Source of the DNA: Polaribacter litorisediminis
Lineage (GTDB): Bacteria; Bacteroidota; Bacteroidia; Flavobacteriales; Flavobacteriaceae
NCBI RefSeq assembly: GCF_019968605.1
Contig: NZ_CP082966.1
Location: 186,001 to 250,000, forward strand
Length of the DNA: 64,000 bases
Direction: 5' to 3'
Below are positions 1 to 8,048 of the stretch, piece after piece; position 1 is the stretch's first letter, and each line of letters begins with the position of its first letter. Made by a program: the position numbers and the translations under genes. The notes under the pieces were generated by a model, which did not search any database, was not told the DNA's origin, and worked only from the letters and a program-made list of their open reading frames with translations.

Positions 1-432
1 TGTTTGTTTGGTATAATTAAAAATATACACCCCAATTTTTATCCTATCTACATTTATTTTTAATTCAATTCTATTCAGTAAAGCTTTAATTCTAACAATT
101 AATTCTTCCATAGAAAAGGGTTTTTTTAAATAATCATTTCCACCATGCTTAAAACCTTCTAAAACATCGGAAGTTTGCGATTTTGCCGTGAGAAAAATAA
201 TCGGAATTCTTTTGTTTTCTAAACGGATTTCTTTCGCTAATGTAAAACCATCTTTTACGGGCATCATTACATCTAACACTAAAATATCGGGTGCTTCTTT
301 TTGGTATATTTCTAAGGCTTCTTCGCCGTTTTCAGCATGAAAAACCTCGAAATTTCTAGATTCTAGACTCTCTTTTACAATCATGCCTAAACTAGCTTCA
401 TCTTCTGCTAAAAGTACTTTTATCTTACTCAT
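1..432 (-). CDS. Response regulator, OmpR-type receiver (3' part off the window)
   Basis: Only the first 144 codons are present; the gene runs off the left edge. Translating the minus strand from the ATG at 432 gives a complete receiver domain: acidic pair E10/D11, phospho-acceptor D54 in the motif LVLDVMMP, a switch threonine near 82 and the conserved lysine before PF at about 104. Its ATG overlaps the stop of the upstream kinase by 8 bases, so the two are translationally coupled and almost certainly cognate partners. The output domain is not visible. A winged-helix OmpR/PhoB domain is likely, because residues after the receiver start a typical linker and three 10-bp-phased direct repeats lie upstream of the kinase, but this is inference. 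Confidence 0.88.
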   Translation of the reverse strand, partial: MSKIKVLLAEDEASLGMIVKESLESRNFEVFHAENGEEALEIYQKEAPDILVLDVMMPVKDGFTLAKEIRLENKRIPIIFLTAKSQTSDVLEGFKHGGNDYLKKPFSMEELIVRIKALLNRIELKINVDRIKIGVYIFNYTKQT

Positions 433-2035
433 TGGGCATTGTTATTTTAAAAACGGTTTGTTTTTTATCAGAATTTAAAGTGATGTTTCCAGCATGTTTA
501 TCGATTATTTTTTTACAGTAATACAAGCCAATTCCAAAACCTTTTACATCATGTGTGTTTCCTTTTGATACTCTGTAAAATTTATCAAAAATCTTTTCTT
601 GTTGATTTTTTTCAATGCCATTTCCATCATCAGCAATCGTTATTTCTGTAGATTTTAAAATGGAATTTATATTGATTTCAATCCTATTTCCACCATATTT
701 AATAGCATTATCAATTAAGTTAGAAATCACATTTTCAAAATGAAAAACATCAATATGCAAATAAATAGGTTTTAAATTTGATGAAAAAACAAGCTCTTTT
801 TGATTGGCTAACATTTTATGCTTGTTTACCAATCTTTCGGTCATTTCAACAACATCAATCGTTTCTTTTTTTAAGAGTAATTGTTCACTATCTAAAGTTG
901 CGGTTTCTAGTAATTTTTCCACCATTTGATGCAGTTTTTTCAACTGAACACCAGACATTGCCAAGTATTTTTTTGTTTTTTCTTTATCCTCTAAAACATT
1001 AAAATTTTCGATGGCTTCAATAGCTGTAGAAACGGTGGCAATTGGTGTTTTAAATTCGTGTGTAATATTGCTAATTAAATCGTTTTTTATGATGGCCAGT
1101 TCTTTTTGCTGATTGATAATTTTTAACAAATAAAACAAGCTAGAAATAATTAAGAGTGATAACAAAAGAGAAAGTGAAATGCCACCAAAACTTCTTTGTA
1201 AAGCCTCAAAATTCGGGTTATTATAGACCAATTCAAATCCTTGATCATCTTTCACATAAGTAGATTTTGATGTTACCACAAAGGTTTCCGAATCTAAAAC
1301 TGAATCTTTGGTTTGATGAAAAAGTGTATCTTTTTTTATGTGGTGAAAACTTGTTTTTACGTCAATTCCTTTTTGTTTTAGTTGTAATGTTATTAAAGAA
1401 TCTACTTTCTTATAGTTTATAGAATTATTAAAATAAGAAATAAACATGGGTTTTAAATTTTTAATCAACTTTAAACTATCCGCAGATTTTTTTCCTTTAA
1501 AATATTTTACAGAATTTTTTTTACCATTTTTATGAAGGTTAAACCCGTTTCTTGCATCTATAAACTGTGTAAATAGCAACGTAGAATCGCTTTTCTTTTT
1601 AGTATGATTTTTGGCAAACTCATCAGAATTTAATTCAATCGCCAATTTTTTCATATCAATCATCATCGAATCTAACTGCTTTTGAGATAGGTTTTCATCC
1701 GAAGTCATTTTAATACTATTAATGGTGAATTTTGGTTTTACACCTTCATTTTTCCCATTTTTAATATTCTTCATTAAAGAATCGAAAGGTGTCTCAGCAG
1801 AAAATTTAATGTCGATATTATCTTTACCAGGTTGTAAAATTGTTAAAAAGTCTTTTTTAGCCAAAGTTGCATAATATTCTTCTACAGCATTGTCTAAACT
1901 TAACTGAATTTCATTCCTAACTCGTTGTTTATTTTCTTCGTAATTTTTGAAGTTCCAATAGAATTGCACGCCAATTGTTGCAACTACTGTAACAGCAATT
2001 AAATAGAAAATCCAAGTATATTTTTTGTTTTTCAT
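425..2035 (-). CDS. Two-component sensor histidine kinase
   Basis: A 536-residue inner-membrane sensor kinase. A first membrane helix (about 7-28) and a second (about 284-306) enclose a periplasmic sensor region of about 250 residues that I cannot assign to a family. The HisKA dimerisation helix follows with the phospho-accepting H326 in ISNITHEFKTP. The ATPase domain has the N box (NVISNLIDNAIKYGG), the G1 box (DDGNGIE), the F box (FDKFYR) and the G2 box (GFGIGLYYCK), so it should be catalytically competent. No HAMP domain is obvious between the second helix and HisKA. It overlaps the downstream regulator and is divergent from a GLPGLI/TonB-receptor operon, its likely target. A TAnnTTTG element ends only a few bases before the ATG, so the mRNA may be nearly leaderless. 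Confidence 0.92.
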   Translation of the reverse strand: MKNKKYTWIFYLIAVTVVATIGVQFYWNFKNYEENKQRVRNEIQLSLDNAVEEYYATLAKKDFLTILQPGKDNIDIKFSAETPFDSLMKNIKNGKNEGVKPKFTINSIKMTSDENLSQKQLDSMMIDMKKLAIELNSDEFAKNHTKKKSDSTLLFTQFIDARNGFNLHKNGKKNSVKYFKGKKSADSLKLIKNLKPMFISYFNNSINYKKVDSLITLQLKQKGIDVKTSFHHIKKDTLFHQTKDSVLDSETFVVTSKSTYVKDDQGFELVYNNPNFEALQRSFGGISLSLLLSLLIISSLFYLLKIINQQKELAIIKNDLISNITHEFKTPIATVSTAIEAIENFNVLEDKEKTKKYLAMSGVQLKKLHQMVEKLLETATLDSEQLLLKKETIDVVEMTERLVNKHKMLANQKELVFSSNLKPIYLHIDVFHFENVISNLIDNAIKYGGNRIEININSILKSTEITIADDGNGIEKNQQEKIFDKFYRVSKGNTHDVKGFGIGLYYCKKIIDKHAGNITLNSDKKQTVFKITMPNE

Positions 2036-2039
2036 GGGT

Positions 2040-2047
2040 CAAATATA
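2040..2047 (-). promoter_or_regulatory. Promoter -7 element of the kinase/regulator operon
   Basis: Read on the minus strand this is TATATTTG, a perfect match to the Bacteroidota -7 consensus TAnnTTTG. It ends 5 bases before the kinase ATG at 2035, which would place the transcription start at or beside the start codon. Confidence 0.45.
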
Positions 2048-2073
2048 GGTAGTAATTTTAATAAAATTACTTG

Positions 2074-2099
2074 GTTAACACTCGTTAACGTTCGTTAAC
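2074..2099. promoter_or_regulatory. Three GTTAAC direct repeats at 10-bp phase (probable response-regulator operator)
   Basis: GTTAAC occurs at 2074, 2084 and 2094, exactly 10 bp apart and therefore on one helical face. Repeats two and three share the 8-mer form CGTTAAC plus one base. The array lies midway between the leftward -7 element (2040-2047) and the rightward one (2122-2129), centred about 40-43 bp from each. This is the layout expected for an OmpR-type activator acting on two divergent promoters. OmpR/PhoB proteins are known to bind direct repeats of 10-11 bp; binding by this regulator is inferred. Confidence 0.6.
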
Positions 2100-2121
2100 T
2101 TTAAAAAGTAAGTTGATGTTG

Positions 2122-2129
2122 CATCTTTG
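2122..2129 (+). promoter_or_regulatory. Probable -7 promoter element of the GLPGLI/TonB operon
   Basis: CATCTTTG matches TAnnTTTG at all but the first position. It lies 28 bp before the ATG at 2158 and about 22 bp after the GTTAAC repeats, whose last copy overlaps the -33 region. Confidence 0.4.
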
Positions 2130-2157
2130 TAGTGTAATCAAATGAAAACAATATATC

Positions 2158-2541
2158 ATGAAAAAAGTAACAACAGTATTCCTTTTATTATGTACCTCAA
2201 TAGTATTAGCACAACATAAAAGTGTTGCAATAAATGAGTCTATAAAAAATACGAATACAGAGGTAAAAGTAACTTCTATGTCTTATAAAGTAGATTCTGT
2301 TAAAGAATTAAAAAATATAGATTGGGATGAGGTAAAAACGATCTTTGAAACAAATAAAGATGAGGAACTTATTAAAATGAGTTTTGGAATCGATTTAAAA
2401 AAAACTGAAAATCAAAAAGTTTCTATTGCTGGTAAATTTACTGTGGAAGGAAAATCAAAAAATTTAGATGATTTAATAGCTAAATCTAAAAAAGGAATTA
2501 ATGGACTAATAAAATTATATAAAAAATACGAAAACGAATAA
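2158..2541 (+). CDS. Small secreted protein of unknown function
   Basis: A 127-residue protein with a clean signal peptide (MKKVTTVFLLLCTSIVLAQ, cleavage near residue 19) and a charged lysine- and glutamate-rich mature part without recognisable domain, transmembrane helix or cysteine. I do not recognise the family. It is the first gene of a rightward run; the next gene begins 3 bases after its stop, so co-transcription with the two GLPGLI proteins and the TonB receptor is likely. Its position directly behind the phased GTTAAC repeats suggests it is a target of the divergent two-component system and a candidate envelope sensor accessory or cargo-related protein; that role is a guess. Confidence 0.75.
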   Translation: MKKVTTVFLLLCTSIVLAQHKSVAINESIKNTNTEVKVTSMSYKVDSVKELKNIDWDEVKTIFETNKDEELIKMSFGIDLKKTENQKVSIAGKFTVEGKSKNLDDLIAKSKKGINGLIKLYKKYENE

Positions 2542-2544
2542 ATT

Positions 2545-3387
2545 ATGAGAGCAATTATAACAACACTGGCATTAGTATTTGCAACAGCCTTAAGTGCACA
2601 AAATTTTAACGGAAAAGCTACCTATAAAACAAGTAGAAAGTCCAATATACGTTTTGGCGATAACCAAAAAGGTGTTACCGATAAAATGCAAGAAGAGCTG
2701 CAAAAAAGAATGCAGAAGATGAATCAGAAAACTTTTATCTTAGAGTTTGATAAAACTACATCAATGTATAAAGAAGATGTAAAACTAGACGATCCTACTC
2801 CTCGAGCAGGTAGTCGTAAAATGGTTGTAATGTCTTTTGGTGGTTCAGGAAGTGCAGATTTATATTATAAGGATATAAAGGAAAATAGATTTGCCAACAA
2901 AACTGAAATTATGGGAAAACCATTTTTAGTGAAAGATGCATTAGAAAAATATGAGTGGGAATTATCTTCAGAAACAAAGAGTATTGGTACTTATACTTGC
3001 TATAAAGCTACTTTTTCTAAAGAGGTAGAAAATATTAACATGAGTATGATTAATGGCGAATCAAAAGAAACCAAAACGACAGAAAATGTTACTACGACTG
3101 CTTGGTACACTACTGAAGTGCCAATAAGTAATGGACCTGCCGATTACCAAGGGTTGCCAGGTTTAATTTTAGAAATAAATGATGGTAAAAATTTAATTGT
3201 CTGTACAGAAATTATCTTAAATCCAGAGAAAACAATAACCATAGAAGAGCCCACAAAAGGTAAAGAAGTTTCTAAGAAAAAATTTGATAAAATTCAGAAA
3301 CAAAAAAATCAAGAAATGATGGAAAAAATGAAAGGTAGAAAAGGAATTGATTTAGGAAATGGCATTAATATAAAGATGGGCGGATAG
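2545..3387 (+). CDS. GLPGLI family exported protein
   Basis: A 280-residue protein with signal peptide (cleavage near residue 18, after SAQ) and the family signature GLPGLI at about residues 203-208, in the context YQGLPGLILEIND. GLPGLI proteins are common in Bacteroidota and usually sit beside TonB-dependent receptors; their biochemical role is not established. The C-terminus is rich in Lys and Met (repeated KEVSKKKF- and EMMEKMKG-like stretches). It follows the small secreted protein by 3 bases and precedes a paralogue with the same fold, suggesting a local duplication. Confidence 0.9.
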   Translation: MRAIITTLALVFATALSAQNFNGKATYKTSRKSNIRFGDNQKGVTDKMQEELQKRMQKMNQKTFILEFDKTTSMYKEDVKLDDPTPRAGSRKMVVMSFGGSGSADLYYKDIKENRFANKTEIMGKPFLVKDALEKYEWELSSETKSIGTYTCYKATFSKEVENINMSMINGESKETKTTENVTTTAWYTTEVPISNGPADYQGLPGLILEINDGKNLIVCTEIILNPEKTITIEEPTKGKEVSKKKFDKIQKQKNQEMMEKMKGRKGIDLGNGINIKMGG

Positions 3388-3457
3388 ATATGTTAAACTT
3401 TTCCCAAAGCCTTTAAACTTTTATGTTTTTTTTAAGTCCTACAGAGTATTAAAAAGA

Positions 3458-3465
3458 TAATTTTG
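3458..3465 (+). promoter_or_regulatory. Possible internal -7 promoter element
   Basis: TAATTTTG fits TAnnTTTG and lies 26 bp before the second GLPGLI gene. Upstream, TTTAAACTT-like words at 3391 and 3411 are spaced exactly 20 bp, perhaps a degenerate relative of the phased repeats at 2074-2099. The -33 region is a run of T without a clear TTTG. Confidence 0.3.
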
Positions 3466-3491
3466 TCTCAAACTAATCTAAATTAAACTTA

Positions 3492-4319
3492 ATGAAATCA
3501 ATTATTACTGTATTAATCGCGCTGGTTGTTACCCTTACAACGTTTGCTCAAAAAGATTTTCAGGGGAAAGCCACTTATATGTCTAAAACAACAATGGACA
3601 TGAGTGTGTTTGGCGATCAAATGAGCGAGCAACAAAAAAAACAAAGGATGGCTCGTATGAAAAACTTCTTAGAAAAAACATATACATTAACTTTTACGAA
3701 ATCAACTTCTTCTTTCAAAGAAAATGTTGCTTTAGAAGCTCCTGGAGCTTCTGGTCCAAGTTGGGGAAGAAGCAATGGACAAGGTTCTATTTATAAAAGT
3801 ACAAAAGATAAAAAAATGATTGAGGACGTAGAGCAATTTAGCAAACGTTTTTTAATTGTTGAAGAAATGGAGCAACCTCAATGGGAAATGGGTACAGAAA
3901 CTAAAAAAATAGGAAACTATACTTGTTATAAAGCAACCTTAGTTATAGAAGATAAAAGTATAGATTGGGGAGGTATGTTTAGAAGAGGAAATCAAAAAGA
4001 AAAAGATTCTACCAATACTAAAAAGGATGAGAAAAAAATGCTAAACGTTACCGCTTGGTATTCTCCACAAATTCCTATAAGCGCAGGTCCGGATAAATAC
4101 TATGGTTTGCCAGGTTTAATTTTAGAAATCAATGCAGGTAGAACAACCATGCTTTGCACCGAAGTTTCAATTAGTTCTGATGAGGTTTTAGAAATAGAAG
4201 AGCCAACCAAAGGAAAAGAAGTTTCTAGAGAAGAGTATAATGAAATCATTAGAGTAAAAACAGAAGAACTAAGAGAGCGCTTTCAGAACAACAGAAGAAG
4301 TGGCAGAGGTAGATTCTAA
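3492..4319 (+). CDS. GLPGLI family exported protein (paralogue)
   Basis: A 275-residue paralogue of the preceding gene. It has a signal peptide (cleavage near residue 20 after TFAQ), the shared opening FQGKATYMSK, a conserved GNYTCYKATL segment and the signature YYGLPGLILEINAG near residues 200-214, followed by an EEPTKGKEVS motif also present in its neighbour. The C-terminus is Arg-rich. The 104-bp gap before it may hold its own promoter, whereas the TonB receptor starts 25 bp after its stop. Function is unknown; the context suggests an envelope protein working with the receptor. Confidence 0.9.
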   Translation: MKSIITVLIALVVTLTTFAQKDFQGKATYMSKTTMDMSVFGDQMSEQQKKQRMARMKNFLEKTYTLTFTKSTSSFKENVALEAPGASGPSWGRSNGQGSIYKSTKDKKMIEDVEQFSKRFLIVEEMEQPQWEMGTETKKIGNYTCYKATLVIEDKSIDWGGMFRRGNQKEKDSTNTKKDEKKMLNVTAWYSPQIPISAGPDKYYGLPGLILEINAGRTTMLCTEVSISSDEVLEIEEPTKGKEVSREEYNEIIRVKTEELRERFQNNRRSGRGRF

Positions 4320-4344
4320 TCTTACAAAATAACCAAATAATAAC

Positions 4345-7098
4345 ATGAAAAAAATACTACTTATCGCCATTTTTATGGTGACATTCATTACTAGTGCTCA
4401 AATTAAACTTTCCGGAATTGTAAAAGACTCTATCGGAGCGCCTTTAGAAATGGCAAACGTAATAGCTATAGACACCGTAGCAAAAAGAATTAGTTCTTTT
4501 GGTTTTACAGATGCTAATGGGAATTTTAAATTAGATTTACAGAAAAATAAAGTCTATAACATTAAAATTAGTTATGTTGGCTTTAAAGAAATAAGCGAAT
4601 TTATAAAATCAAAATCAGAGAATATTACAAAAGACTATATCATGTTAGAAGATAACATGTTAGATGGTATAAATATAGTGTCTAAAATGCCAGTTACTAT
4701 TAAAGGGGATACCATAATTTATAACGCAGATTCTTTTAAAAATGGTTCAGAAAGAAAGTTAAAAGATGTGCTTGAAAAATTACCTGGAGTAGAAATTAAT
4801 GATCAAGGGCAAATAGAAGTAGAAGGTAAAGCTGTTGAAAAAATTATGGTGGATGGAAAAGAATTCTTTAGTGGTGATACAAAATTAGCTACAGAAAACA
4901 TTCCTTCCAACGCTGTTGATAAAATTCAGGTTTTAAGAAACTACTCGAATGTTAGTCAATTAAGTGGCGTTCAAAATAATCAAGATCGAGTTGCTATCAA
5001 TATTAAATTAAAAGAAGGTAAAAAGAACTTTTGGTTTGGAGATGTTTCTTTTGGTGGAGGTCAATCTCAAGATGAAACCCTTTATTTATTTCAACCTAAA
5101 TTATTTTATTACACACCAAAATACACCATTAATATCATTGGTGATGTTAATAATTTAGGTGATGTTGTAATCAGTAGGAGAGATGCAAGAAGTTTTGGTG
5201 GTAGTTTTCAAAGTCAAAGTCCATCTAACGGAACAAATATTAACATTGCAGATGCCGGAATTGGGTTTTTAAATGCTGGAGCGAGAAATGCAAACAGAAT
5301 AGAAAGTAAATTATCTGCTTTAAACTTTAGCTACTCACCAAATAAAAAATTAGATTTAAGTGGTTTCTTAATTTGGTCTGGTAATAGTAACGGCCAAAGA
5401 AATATATCTGATATTGATTATGTAGACCCTAATATTCCAGATGAATTTAGAGATACTAAAACAGACCAAACGAGTAATACAGGTTTGTTTCGTTTTAGCT
5501 CTATCTATAAAAAAGATTTTAACAATCAATTGAATTATAATGTTGCAGGACGTTTTTCGAATGAGTTTAGCAACCAAAGTATAGAGTCTAGAGTTTTAAG
5601 CGATATTGTTCAAGATGAAAATGCAACACCTTACACTATTAATCAAGACTTTAGTTATTTCTACACAGCAAGTGAAAAAAGTATTTTTGCCTTAGAAGTA
5701 AAGCATTTGCTACAAGACGAAGATCCGTTTTATGTAGCTTCTTTAGAAAATGACCCGAACAATAATGATGATGCCGATAATGATGGCTTTGATGATGCCG
5801 CAGAAAATTTAGGTTTAGACAGAACAAATATGTTCTATACATTAGAGCAAGATCGTAAGGTGAAAACCAATCAATTAGACGCAAAATTGGACTACTATTA
5901 TATCTTAAATCAAAAAAGTAATTTAAACTTTGTGACAGGTACTATTTTAAGTTCGCAAAATTTTAATTCACGTTTTTTCCAAATTTTGGATAATGGTGCG
6001 GAATTAGATCCAAACCCAACAAATATAACCGGAATCGAAAATCCGGAAATAACAAACGATACCCAATATAATTTTACGGATATTTATGCAGGATTAAGAT
6101 ATCGTTTAAAAGCAGGTATTTTTACTTTTACACCTGGTTTTACTGTACATTCTTATAATTCGAATAACACACAATATGGTTTAGAAACTTTTACTGATGA
6201 ATTTTTTAAATTTCTTCCAGAATTTGAAACGATTGCTCAATTTAAGAGAAGTGAAAGTTTAACGTTTACCTATAGACAAGAGGTTAATTTTACAGATGTA
6301 AATCAAATAGCTAGAGGTATTGTGGCAAATAATTATGATTCTTTTTTTGCAGGAAATCCAGAATTAATAAATTCAAGTTTTCATAATGTAAGTTTAAGAT
6401 ACAGTAGCTTTAATTTGTTTAACAATAGTAATGTATTTTCTAGAATTAATTACAGAAGAACGATTGATCAAGTAAATAGAAATACAAATTTTGCGCCAGG
6501 TTCTGTAGTTGCTAGTAGTACATCTATTAACTCTCCATTAGATAATGAAAGTTTTTCTGCGTCTTTATTTGCTGGCAAAAGAATTGGTAAAATACAAACT
6601 CGTTTAGGAGGTAGTTATAATTACAATAAGAGCTATCAATTCATTAATGAAGATGAAAACACAAACATTAATACGGGTTATGGTTTTAACACCAGAATTG
6701 GTACGAACTTTACAAAAGCACCAAATGTGACTTTAAGTTACAATGTAAACTTTAGTAATCAAGAAAACAGCTCAAGAGCGCAAGTTTTCAAGTCTGTAAA
6801 TCATAGGCCCTCTATAAATTTTGATGCGTATATCTGGAATTCTGTAACCTTAACTTCAGATTTTTCTTTTAATGAACAAAGACAAAATGGCGTAACTACA
6901 AATACCTTTAGTATTTGGAATGCTAAATTAGCGTATAGAAAAGACAGAGATGCAAAATTGGAATATGAAGTTGTGGGTAACAACTTATTAGCAACAGGAT
7001 CTGAAGCAGCTGTAAGTCAAAGCGTTTTTGCTTTTACTTTAAATGAACGTTTTATTTTACCAAGATTTATAAGTTTTAGAATTCGTTATCAATTGTAA
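4345..7098 (+). CDS. TonB-dependent receptor-like outer-membrane protein
   Basis: A 917-residue outer-membrane beta-barrel protein. A signal peptide (about 1-18) is followed by a carboxypeptidase-regulatory-like domain (about 20-95, IKLSGIVKDSIGAPLEMANV), then a plug-like segment (about 120-220) containing LEKLPGVEIND and MVDGKEFFSGD, which are typical of the CarboxypepD_reg/outer-membrane-barrel proteins that accompany GLPGLI genes. The remainder is an aromatic-rich barrel ending in SFRIRYQL. An Asp/Asn-rich loop near residues 470-490 (NNDDADNDGFDD) resembles a calcium-binding extracellular loop. The substrate cannot be read from sequence. It is the last gene of the operon and is followed by a hairpin terminator. 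Confidence 0.88.
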   Translation: MKKILLIAIFMVTFITSAQIKLSGIVKDSIGAPLEMANVIAIDTVAKRISSFGFTDANGNFKLDLQKNKVYNIKISYVGFKEISEFIKSKSENITKDYIMLEDNMLDGINIVSKMPVTIKGDTIIYNADSFKNGSERKLKDVLEKLPGVEINDQGQIEVEGKAVEKIMVDGKEFFSGDTKLATENIPSNAVDKIQVLRNYSNVSQLSGVQNNQDRVAINIKLKEGKKNFWFGDVSFGGGQSQDETLYLFQPKLFYYTPKYTINIIGDVNNLGDVVISRRDARSFGGSFQSQSPSNGTNINIADAGIGFLNAGARNANRIESKLSALNFSYSPNKKLDLSGFLIWSGNSNGQRNISDIDYVDPNIPDEFRDTKTDQTSNTGLFRFSSIYKKDFNNQLNYNVAGRFSNEFSNQSIESRVLSDIVQDENATPYTINQDFSYFYTASEKSIFALEVKHLLQDEDPFYVASLENDPNNNDDADNDGFDDAAENLGLDRTNMFYTLEQDRKVKTNQLDAKLDYYYILNQKSNLNFVTGTILSSQNFNSRFFQILDNGAELDPNPTNITGIENPEITNDTQYNFTDIYAGLRYRLKAGIFTFTPGFTVHSYNSNNTQYGLETFTDEFFKFLPEFETIAQFKRSESLTFTYRQEVNFTDVNQIARGIVANNYDSFFAGNPELINSSFHNVSLRYSSFNLFNNSNVFSRINYRRTIDQVNRNTNFAPGSVVASSTSINSPLDNESFSASLFAGKRIGKIQTRLGGSYNYNKSYQFINEDENTNINTGYGFNTRIGTNFTKAPNVTLSYNVNFSNQENSSRAQVFKSVNHRPSINFDAYIWNSVTLTSDFSFNEQRQNGVTTNTFSIWNAKLAYRKDRDAKLEYEVVGNNLLATGSEAAVSQSVFAFTLNERFILPRFISFRIRYQL

Positions 7099-7120
7099 TA
7101 CGTACTTTTTTGTATTTGTT

Positions 7121-7153
7121 AAAAATGGCTCAATTTTTTTGAGTCATTTTTTA
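7121..7153 (+). terminator. Intrinsic terminator after the TonB receptor
   Basis: The stem AATGGCTCAA / TTGAGTCATT (one G-T wobble) has a five-T loop and is followed by a T-rich tail. It lies 22 bp after the receptor stop and 24 bp before the next start codon. Confidence 0.8.
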
Positions 7154-7176
7154 TTTACTTTATTTATTTTAGCCAA

Positions 7177-7947
7177 ATGAGTGCAGTAACTTCACAAACT
7201 TTTTTTTCAGCATTCTTTAAAACGCTAGGAGTTTTATTTTTCTACATATTTTTCGGTCTTCTTATAGACAGTGTTTTTATGGTAGAGAATTATCAAGACT
7301 TGCAATGGTTTGCAAATTGGCTGATGGTGGTTATTTTTTCAATTACCTTTTTTAAAGGAAGTCCAAGAATTAAAGAGCAAATGCTGTATATTGTACTTAT
7401 TGCAATCATCGTAGAATATACTTTTTCTATAGGAACGGGTATGTATACATATCGATTAGAAAATGTACCCCATTATATCCCTATGGGACATGCTTTGGTC
7501 TATGCAGCGGTTATCTATTTTACAAAAACACCCTACGCTAAAAACAATAAAAGGTTCTTAGAAAAAGTATTTACACTATTAATTATTGTAATCGCTACTA
7601 CTTTTTTAATTTTTAAAAATGATGTTTTCGGATTTGTTTTAACAATCGCTACTTTACTGATATTAAGAAAGAAACCCAGAGAGAGAATGTTTTACTTAAC
7701 CATGTTTATAGCCGTATCGTATTTAGAAATTGTCGGTACCGCTTTTGAATGTTGGTGGTGGCCAACTACCGCTTGGGATAACATTCCTTTTTTACCAAGT
7801 GCAAACCCACCAAGCGGTATTAGTTTTTTCTATTTTGGTTTTGATTTAGTTACTTTATGGTTGTATAAAAAGCGTCATAAAATAGCATGGCGAAGAATGA
7901 AAAATATTCGGAAGATGAGGTTACAAACATTAAAAATTGTAAACTAA
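7177..7947 (+). CDS. Multi-spanning membrane protein of unknown function
   Basis: A 256-residue hydrophobic protein with about seven predicted membrane helices (roughly 12-31, 45-60, 68-86, 100-116, 132-148, 150-163 and 172-190) and a basic cytoplasmic C-terminal tail (KKRHKIAWRRMKNIRKMR). Notable conserved-looking residues are a Trp cluster FECWWWPTTAWDNIPFLP near 194-211 and HYIPMGHALVY near 103-113. I do not recognise a named family; similar conserved hypothetical proteins are common in Flavobacteriia. It stands alone between the receptor terminator and the GldA-like gene. Confidence 0.75.
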   Translation: MSAVTSQTFFSAFFKTLGVLFFYIFFGLLIDSVFMVENYQDLQWFANWLMVVIFSITFFKGSPRIKEQMLYIVLIAIIVEYTFSIGTGMYTYRLENVPHYIPMGHALVYAAVIYFTKTPYAKNNKRFLEKVFTLLIIVIATTFLIFKNDVFGFVLTIATLLILRKKPRERMFYLTMFIAVSYLEIVGTAFECWWWPTTAWDNIPFLPSANPPSGISFFYFGFDLVTLWLYKKRHKIAWRRMKNIRKMRLQTLKIVN

Positions 7948-7980
7948 ATCAGCATAAAAAACGTTAATTACAAAACCAAA

Positions 7981-8030
7981 TGTCAGGTTGAACCTTTCGC
8001 CTAAGCTAAATATATACGCTGTCGAAACCT
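7981..8030. repeat. Possible dispersed-repeat relic
   Basis: The stretch from TGTCAGGTTGAACC to GTCGAAACCT has imperfectly inverted ends (GGTTGA against TCGAAACC). It resembles short repeats of the TGTCAGGTTGAG...GTCGAAACC type that I recall between genes in Flavobacteriaceae. Only one copy is in this window, so the assignment rests on memory. Confidence 0.35.
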
Positions 8031-8048
8031 AAAATATAAATAATTAAA

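Noticed and set aside
778..1002. Open frame opposite the first sensor kinase
   Set aside because: Lies wholly inside a well-supported kinase gene on the other strand; composition is that of a shadow frame.
2074..2099. CRISPR-like short repeat array
   Set aside because: Only three 6-8 bp units with 10-bp period; far too short for CRISPR and better explained as a regulator site.
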